In this document: piece by piece, positions 57,703 through 64,000 of the stretch
Numbering within the stretch: position 1 is the first letter of the stretch
Layout: every line of letters starts with the position of its first letter
DNA from: Bubalus kerabau
Lineage: Eukaryota; Chordata; Mammalia; Artiodactyla; Bovidae
Reading direction: 5' to 3'
Assembly (NCBI RefSeq): GCF_029407905.1
Contig: NC_073637.1
Coordinates: forward strand, 51,460,501 to 51,524,500
DNA length: 64,000 nt
Notes under the pieces: model-generated
Seen by the model: only the letters and a program-made list of their open reading frames with translations
Databases searched by the model: none
Told to the model about the DNA's origin: nothing
Translations under genes and position numbers: made by a program

Positions 57703-58660
57703 ACGATGTAATTTTAAGTACATGTGGGCACTTAAAATAATTTGATGCCTACCTGAAATTCAAATTTAACTGGGCATCCTGTATTTTATTTTATGTCAAC
57801 CATGTTCTTACTATACTAAAAAGTGGATTTATATGGCACTCCCGATGTTTCTCTTGTCATCTCATCTTATGTGGTTGCTCCATCTGGAATCCAATTTTCA
57901 GAAATATCTAGGAGAATCAGCTTTCGGCCTCCACAATTACATATGCCTTGAAACTCCAAAATCTCTTTCTTCTACCCAAGTCCACCTTGATACAAATTTC
58001 TCCAGCTCAGCAACCATGTATCTGGGAGTGTTATGTGATCTTTGCTTTCAGGAAGCACCCCAGTTTCTATGCATGATTTTGTTGGAGCAAAATTAGCTTT
58101 GTTTGGGACAGAAAGAATCACCATGTTTCTTAATAGTAACTGAACACTCAGAAGAAGTCTTTCCTCTGACAAATTTTAGCCTTTTTCTTATTTGGGCCAC
58201 AAGGAGTAATGGAAGTGAAGGAAGCAGGAGGTCTGGTCAAATATTAGTAAATTCTGTGACTATATGACCCAAAACTCCTCTTCAGAATGTGGAAAGCTTA
58301 TTTGCTAATGTTCTTTTAGAATCTTCAGTGGGAATTCTGAGACAGTGGAAAGGGTTCCATTTTATTATGGTCCATTCACATTTCATTCAATTATATCTTA
58401 GATGACTTCCCAAATTGGGAAAATGCAGTCATTTATTTGCATACTTTTAGTTTCACTTCAATAAGACAGCATTAGACAATCAAATGTAAAATAGTATTTC
58501 TTGTGGCTAACATAATTTCATGCCCTTGAGTTCACATCTTCAATAAATTAAGGTTATCAATCGGCTCATAGTTTACCAAATTCTCTAGCAACCCACATAC
58601 TATGTGATCCATTGTTAAGTGTTTTGTATTATTTTTCTTCTGTCATTATAATATTGATAT
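57703..58660. other. Unassigned DNA
   Basis: No recognised gene or repeat. The overlapping open stretches at 57833-58096 (+) and 57972-58172 (-) show no family signature. Confidence 0.35.
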
Positions 58661-59392
58661 AAAAGCCTCTTGATGAAAGTGAAAGTGGAGAGTGAAAAGG
58701 TTGGCTTAAATCTCAACATTCAGAAAACGAAGATCATGGCATCCGGTCCCACCACTTCATGGGAAATAGATGGAGAAACAGTGGAAACAGTGTCAGACTT
58801 TATTTTTCTGGGCTCCAAAATCACTACAGATGGTGACTGCAGCCATGAAATTAAAAGACGCTTACTCCTTGGAAGGAAAGTTATGACCAACCTAGATAGC
58901 ATATTCAAAAGCAGAGACATTACTTTGCCAACAAAGGTTCGTCTAGTCAAGGCTATGGTTTTTCCTGTGGTTATGTATGGATGTGAGAGTTGGACTGTGA
59001 AGAAGGCTGAGTGCCGAAGAATTGATGCTTTTGAACAGTGGTGTTGGAGAAGACTCTTGAGAGTCCCTTGGATTGCAAGGAGATCCAACCAGTCCATTCT
59101 GAAGGAGATCAGCCCTGGGATTTCTTTGGAAGGAATGATGCTAAAGCTGAAACTCCAATACTTTGGGCACCTCATGCGAAGAGTTGACTCATTGGAAAAG
59201 ACTCTGATGCTGGGAGGGATTGGGGGCAAGAGGAGAAGGGGACGACAGAGGACGAGATGGCTGGGTGGCATCACTGACTCGATGGACGTGAGTCTCAGTG
59301 AACTCCGGGAGTTGGTGATGGACAGGGAGGCCTGGTGTGCTGCGATTCATGGGGTCACAAAGAGTCGGACACGACTGAGCGACTGATCTGAT
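58661..59392 (+). mobile_element. BovB 3' part, GATCT-type end, copy Q
   Basis: Starts AAAAGCCTCTTGATGAAAGT, just after the RT active-site box, and ends GCGACTGATCTGATCTGA. It shares this terminus and the peptide SPGISLEGMMLKL with copy I, marking them as the same subfamily. Confidence 0.93.
58670..59386 (+). pseudogene. BovB protein C-terminal tail, open 238 codons
   Basis: An uninterrupted frame to the natural stop with GSKITTDGDCSHEIKRRLL, GCESWTVKKAECRRID, RRLLRVPWIARRSN and the arginine-rich GGIGGKRRRGRQRTRW. It begins C-terminal to the RT catalytic motifs, so it is a truncation product without enzymatic core, not a gene. No promoter upstream is evident. Confidence 0.9.
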
Positions 59393-60173
59393 CTGAACAC
59401 TAAATACTAAGTTTGAGTTTCATTTCTTCACTTGTATTTAATTAATTTAACATATATTTCCCCCAGAGTTTCATTTCTTTCTGAGAAGGGTGTTATATTT
59501 CTTCAGTAAGGGCAGTACAAATTAGTGCAGTGAAACAATGTTTAATAAAATAATTCTTTCAGGATTCAAAGGAAGTAATGCCTCTGAAAAATGAGAGCAA
59601 CACATATTTTCAAATTGGCTTGAAGAAAATGAAATATTATTAAAAAAAATAATATAGCATATGAGAGGGAAGAAACTGAAACTCCAGCAAAACTGATTGC
59701 ATGATGGACAGCAAACTTAAGTCAGAGACAAACATATAATAATATTTTTAATTTTTCAGCATGAGCTCCTAGGTCCATAGATAGAAAAGTGAAAATAGAA
59801 AAAGAAAGGGACTTAAACCACATAATGGTATTTTATGTTATTTATACATACAATGTTCTGTTTTCTAAATCTAATCTTTTGTAGTTAGTATCAGAAATAT
59901 TAGGCTTAATAAAGCAATACTGTTTATTATAGGAGAGATGCTAAAAACAAAAGCAGAATGTATGGTGATCTAATATCTATTTAGCAAAAAGGAAGAAAGC
60001 CGTACAATGGAAATCATACAATCATACAAAAAGAAAGCCATACAATGTAAAATTTGATATTTTACATTATGTTTCACTCAGTATGAAGAAAATAATGAAA
60101 ACATCTGCCAAAAATGGTAAATAAAAGAGGATGTATTGACTTTATTCTTAACTCTACCTACGTAACATTAGTT
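59393..60173. other. Unassigned AT-rich DNA
   Basis: Nothing recognised. A locally repeated GAAAGCC(G/A)TACAATG lies at 59995 and 60031. Confidence 0.35.
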
Positions 60174-60405
60174 TAGAATGAAGATTGGCAAATTTTTCTG
60201 TAAAGGTCTAGATTGTAAATATTTTAGGATTTGTGAGGCTTACAGTCTTTAAAGCAACCACTCAACCCTGCTGTTGTAGCAAGAAAGCAAAGATAACACA
60301 TAAATGATTAAGTATGGGTGTTTTTCAATAAAATTATTTATAACTCCAGTTTATTAGTTAGATTTGTCCCAAGGGCCAGAGTTTGTTCACCTCCGTTCTA
60401 GAATA
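60174..60405 (+). mobile_element. hAT-type nonautonomous DNA transposon (MITE)
   Basis: GGCAAATTTTTCTGTAAAGG, TAAATATTTTAGGATTTGTG, CCACTCAACCCTGCTGTTGT, TTTTTCAATAAAATTATTTA and GGGCCAGAGTTTGTTCACCT match in order a common mammalian hAT-like MITE whose ends are diverged inverted repeats. The exact family name is not assigned. Confidence 0.65.
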
Positions 60406-61693
60406 AGTACACGAAATATTATTACCACTCTAAGGCACAGAGACTGTCTTCTGACCCTGATTAACTTCTCAGTTTGCAAATAATTGTCAGTTCTGGTTCA
60501 CGCCAGTCTTAATTTCATACCAAGCCTTGCCCTCCCTTTGAAAGTCATGATTGGTGTATTGAAAGGCCTATTAATTTTTTCATAGCTAGAGATCTTAAAG
60601 AGAATGGACTTTAAATCAGATCTAATAAGCTGCCAAGCTGCTTGTGGTTTTAAACTGATGAAAATGTTGAGACAACAAAGTCTACTATTCAAAAGCAAAC
60701 AGTAGAGGGGATTTTTAGAGGGGATTATGCTTTTCTTAATTCATTTGGTTTTATTTTTAACTTGACTTAGGGAGAATTCAAGTATAAGACCTAGGTAATT
60801 TTGCTTTGAACAGTGGAAATTTCTTATCATATATTTATAATTTATTTATAGGAAATAAAAGGCATTTTAATTAATTAGCATTCTTTCGGCTAGAGCTCTC
60901 TCTGCACACTAGATCTCTTCCTTGAAATGATTTTCCTGATGCACTGCTCCATGTGATTAATAGTACTGTGACTTTAAAAATAGCCTTTTGATGGTCAAAC
61001 ATATCTGTGTCCACCTCCAAATCTCAAATGTATATGATTATTTTTCACTAATTCATAAAAATCAACAGATATTCATATCAACGTTGTATGTACTTGATGT
61101 TAGGCACTGGATGAATTTTTGCTATGTATACAATAGGGTTGAGTTGCTATTTGTGAAATCAGTTGAAAAAAAAGAATAAATCCTCCAATTGAAAACAAAA
61201 TAAATGTACTCTTATACATAAGGCAATATTTCTAGCATCAATATCTTAAACCACCCAGGGTGAGATAATGATGAATCCTATGTGAACTGAATGCCCTTCT
61301 GAAGATTTCCAGTGAACTTTGTTGCAGTTGAAAACTTTGGACTAGTTTCCAAAGTTATTTAAAGATTTAGATGCTTCGGCTTCAATTTTCTCTTCCTCTG
61401 GTTCCCCTAGAGACAAATCCTCGCTGCATTTTATTCTGTCTCTGAGCCACTTTTGGTTTGGTTTCTTTCCTTAACTGTAACAAGAAAAATTAGGGGGCTA
61501 AAATTAGGTGCTCTTTAGTGCTATCATGTACAGATTTATCAGATGCTTACCAAACTGCAGTTGTATTTATTAAAGTTGCTGTGAACACTGAACCACTGCT
61601 CTTAGGGAAAATACAGGGTTAGATTTCCGGGAGTGGCTGTTAACATTTTTTTGTCAATCAATCAGTACAGAATCTCATCTTATGTGTGTTTTT
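60406..61693. other. Unassigned DNA
   Basis: AT-rich without a recognised gene or transposon. Confidence 0.35.
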
Positions 61694-61880
61694 TGAATCT
61701 GCCTGCGATGCCGGAGACCCCTCTTCGATTCCTGGGTTGGGAAGATCTCCTGGAGAAGGGAATAGGTTATCCATTCCGGAATCCTTGCCTGGAGAATCCC
61801 CATGGACACAGGAGCCTGGCGGACTACAGACCGTGAGGTCGCAAAGAGTCATATATGACTAAGCACAGCACACCACAGCA
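61694..61880 (+). mobile_element. Bov-tA SINE, 5' end trimmed
   Basis: GAATCTGCCTGCGATGCCGG, GATTCCTGGGTTGGGAAGAT and the tail GACTAAGCACAGCACACCAC show a Bov-tA lacking its first bases. Confidence 0.9.
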
Positions 61881-62198
61881 ATAATAAAGACTGACTGTCT
61901 TTTTGCTCTATTTTCTTCCTTTAAGGCATGTTTTCTACTTAGCTTTTTTTAAAGTTATAACAAGATGGTAAGGAAATAGATTCTTTTTATTATTTGATTT
62001 ATAAGTTTTTCCACTTAATTTGGCAAGGTATTATTCTTATACTGACATTAGTCTTTATTGATACTATTATGAGGATTTGATTTCCTTTTTGGTAAGGGAT
62101 AGAAAAAAAAAGTTGACCAGTTGATATAGCAGGCAATCATGTATAATTTGATTGTCTTAAGGTGCAAACTCTCATAAAGTAGTATTAAAGAATGGAAT

Positions 62199-62416
62199 GG
62201 GCTTCCATGGGTGGCTCAGTGGTAAATAATACACCTGCCAATTCAGGAGACACGGGTTCTATCCTTGGGTCAGGAAGATGCCCTGGGGAAGAAAATGGCA
62301 ATCCACTCCAGTATTCTTGCCTGGGAATCCCATGGACAGAGAAGCCTGGTAGGCTACAATCTATGGGGTCGCAAAAGAGTCAGACACAACTTAGCAACTA
62401 AGCAACAACAACAAGA
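62199..62416 (+). mobile_element. Bov-tA SINE
   Basis: GGCTTCCATGGGTGGCTCAG, B-box-like GGTTCTATCC, body, and 3' end TTAGCAACTAAGCAACAACA. AATGGAAT is duplicated at 62191-62198 and 62417-62424. Confidence 0.92.
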
Positions 62417-62424
62417 AATGGAAT

Positions 62425-62694
62425 AAAACATATTATTTAGTTGTCTTAAATCATTTTTAGCTTCTGCCTAAATGATGCAAATCTGTGCAAAATTAACTCT
62501 GGTGGTAATAATTTCTGACTATTTTAAGTTAGGTATTTTGAAAGTCCAAATTCTATGCTAGATAAAAAATAATTATTTGCACACATGGTTAAATCCTCTT
62601 AGCATGCTAGAAAAAAATATGATTGTAAAATTTGAGTTTATTAAAATAAAATCACACAGTATCATATCATTTTTATTTCTCCTAAGGAAGTCTT
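62425..62694. other. Unassigned AT-rich DNA
   Basis: Nothing recognised. Confidence 0.35.
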
Positions 62695-62910
62695 GGGTTT
62701 CCAGGGGGCACTATTGGTAAAGAACCTTTCCAATGCAGGAGACATAAGAGATGCTGGCTGGATGCCTGGATCAGGAAGATCTCCTAGAGGAGGGCATGGC
62801 GGCCTACTCCAGTATTCTTGCCCAGAGAATCCCATGGACAGGGGAACCTGGTGGGCTATGGTTCATAGGGTTGCAAAGAGTTACTGAAGTAACTTTGCAT
62901 GAACACACGC
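62695..62910 (+). mobile_element. Bov-tA SINE
   Basis: GGGTTTCCAGGGGGCACTAT, CAATGCAGGAGACATAAGAG, GATGCCTGGATCAGGAAGAT, body with CAGTATTCTTGCCCAGAGAA, ending near AACACACGCAAG. Same type as 31396-31607. Confidence 0.9.
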
Positions 62911-63004
62911 AAGAGTGTTTTAGAATGTATACAGTTATCCTTTTTAGATCAGACCCAAACAAAATAATAGCCTAGAATAGTTTTGACTCAGTTCCCTTTA
63001 CCTG

Positions 63005-63135
63005 GTAAGATTTAAGCCCCAAGAGGAAAGAGACTCTGACTCTCTTGATCAAGGTTGTTTCATTTATTTATATCATAATGCTGGACACATACTAGGTGCT
63101 CAATAGATGTTGGCAAATAAATGAGCAAATGACTC
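63005..63135 (+). mobile_element. L2-like 3' terminus
   Basis: AAGCCCCAAGAGGAAAGAGA, GCTGGACACATACTAGGTGC and TCAATAGATGTTGGCAAATA match the conserved L2 3' end on the plus strand. Confidence 0.6.
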
Positions 63136-63297
63136 AGTTTATAAATATTACAACCTAGAGAATCAGGGAAGATTTATTCTCTAAAATTAATCACTTTAGG
63201 GGTTTAGAATCCTTAAAAAAACTTTTTAAACACTTTTATTTTTTTCAATCATGCTAATTTCAATATATTATTACTTTTACAATAATCTATGCTTCCT

Positions 63298-64000
63298 TGT
63301 ATGCAGGTCAGGAAGCAACCGTTAGAACTGGACATGGAACAACAGACTAGTTCCAAATAGGAAAAGGAGTACATCTTTTGTACTTTGTACAAAGTACTTT
63401 TGTACTTTGACTGTATATTGTCACCCTGCTTATTTAACTTATATGCAGAGTACATCATGAGAAATGCTGGGCTGGAAGAAGCACAAGCTGGAATCAAGAT
63501 TGCTGGAAGAAATATCAATAACCTCAGATATGCAGATGACACCACCCTTATGGCAGAAAGTAAAGAGGAAAAAAGAGCCTCTTGATGAAAGTGAAAGAGA
63601 AGAGTGAAAAAGTTGGCTTAAAGCTCAACATTCAGAAAACTAAGATCATGGCACCTGGTCCCAACAATTCATGGCAAATAGATGAGGAAATAGTGGACAC
63701 AGTGGCTGACTTTATTTTTCTGGGCTCCAAAATCAGTGCAGATGGTGACTGCAGCCATGAAATTAAAAGACGCTTGCTCCTTGGAAGGAAAGTTATGACC
63801 AACCTAGACAGCATATTAAAAAGCAGAGACATTACTTTGCCAACAAAGGTCTGTCTAGTCAAGGCTATGGCTTTTCCAGTGGTCATGTATGGATGTGAAA
63901 GTTGGACTATAAAGAAGGCTGAGTACCGAAGAATTGATGCTTTTGAAGTGTGGTGTTGGAGAAGACTCTTGAGAGTCCCTTGGACTGCAAGGAGATCCAA
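63298..64000 (+). mobile_element. BovB, 5'-truncated, cut by window edge, copy R
   Basis: Starts in RT at TGTATGCAGGTCAGGAAGCA and runs off the window in the C-terminal tail. The YADD box is intact (about 63530). A palindromic filler (63372-63410) replaces a few codons upstream, and a short deletion after ESKEE shifts the frame. Confidence 0.92.

Noticed and set aside
58670..59386. Domesticated BovB-derived gene
   Set aside because: It starts after the catalytic motifs, lies in an ordinary 5'-truncated BovB and has no sign of a promoter or splicing. Openness is explained by youth.
62199..62290. tRNA gene
   Set aside because: The A- and B-box-like sequence is the head of a Bov-tA SINE, as in the other SINEs. 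No cloverleaf with a proper anticodon arm is expected.

Overview
This 64 kb window is transposon-rich, AT-rich nuclear DNA from a ruminant (Pecora, most likely Bovidae). The evidence is about 18 pieces of the RTE-type LINE BovB, many ruminant SINEs (Bov-tA, Bov-A2), cetartiodactyl CHR-type SINEs, artiodactyl-style L1 3' ends, a class II LTR and an ERV-L relic with an MLT2-type LTR. The species cannot be resolved from the sequence alone. I found no intact host protein-coding gene, tRNA or rRNA gene, CRISPR array or bacterial-type operon. The window reads as intergenic or intronic DNA.

Layout. 0-3.6 kb: an L1 (+) carrying two later insertions, a BovB (-) and an RPS24 retrocopy (-). 3.6-7.6 kb: mostly unassigned DNA with one SINE. 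7.6-12.1 kb: an L1 (+) holding a BovB with a rearranged 5' end and a dimeric SINE, both with clear target-site duplications (TSDs). 12.1-14.2 kb: old L1 ORF1-like DNA, two BovB (-) pieces and a SINE stub. 14.2-15.5 kb: a solo class II LTR with a perfect 6-bp TSD. 15.5-16.65 kb: a BovB-type 5' leader with tandem monomers and no downstream LINE body. 17-19.2 kb: L1 pieces and a three-unit Bov-A2 array. 21.6-26.7 kb: two BovB elements in tandem; the second keeps one continuous reading frame from start to end, broken only by four stop codons. 28.6-35.7 kb: an ERV-L relic whose integrase region contains a fold-back inversion, invaded by SINEs and two BovB copies. 35.7-42 kb: mostly unassigned DNA with ancient repeats. 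42-43.7 kb: nested SINE/BovB, a CHR SINE and an L1 (-) with an open ORF2 C-terminus. 43.7-51.9 kb: unassigned DNA, L2-like and MER5A-like remnants and a BovB (-). 52-57.7 kb: L1s, a possible unidentified retrocopy and BovB ends. 57.7-64 kb: a BovB with an open 238-codon tail, a hAT-like MITE, three Bov-tA SINEs and a BovB running off the window.

How the parts relate. BovB encodes an apurinic-type endonuclease plus reverse transcriptase. The Bov SINEs share its 3' end and are mobilised by it. L1 supplies the machinery for retrocopies such as RPS24. By hand coordinates BovB alone covers roughly 29% of the window. The insertion order can be read from nesting: ERV-L and old L1/L2 first, then younger L1, then BovB, then Bov-A2/Bov-tA.

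I do not see a previously undescribed functional system. The observations most worth a second look are the frame-continuous BovB, the ERV-L fold-back, the rearranged BovB 5' end and the tandem 5' monomers. Family assignments come from recognising characteristic sequence by eye; no database search was possible.
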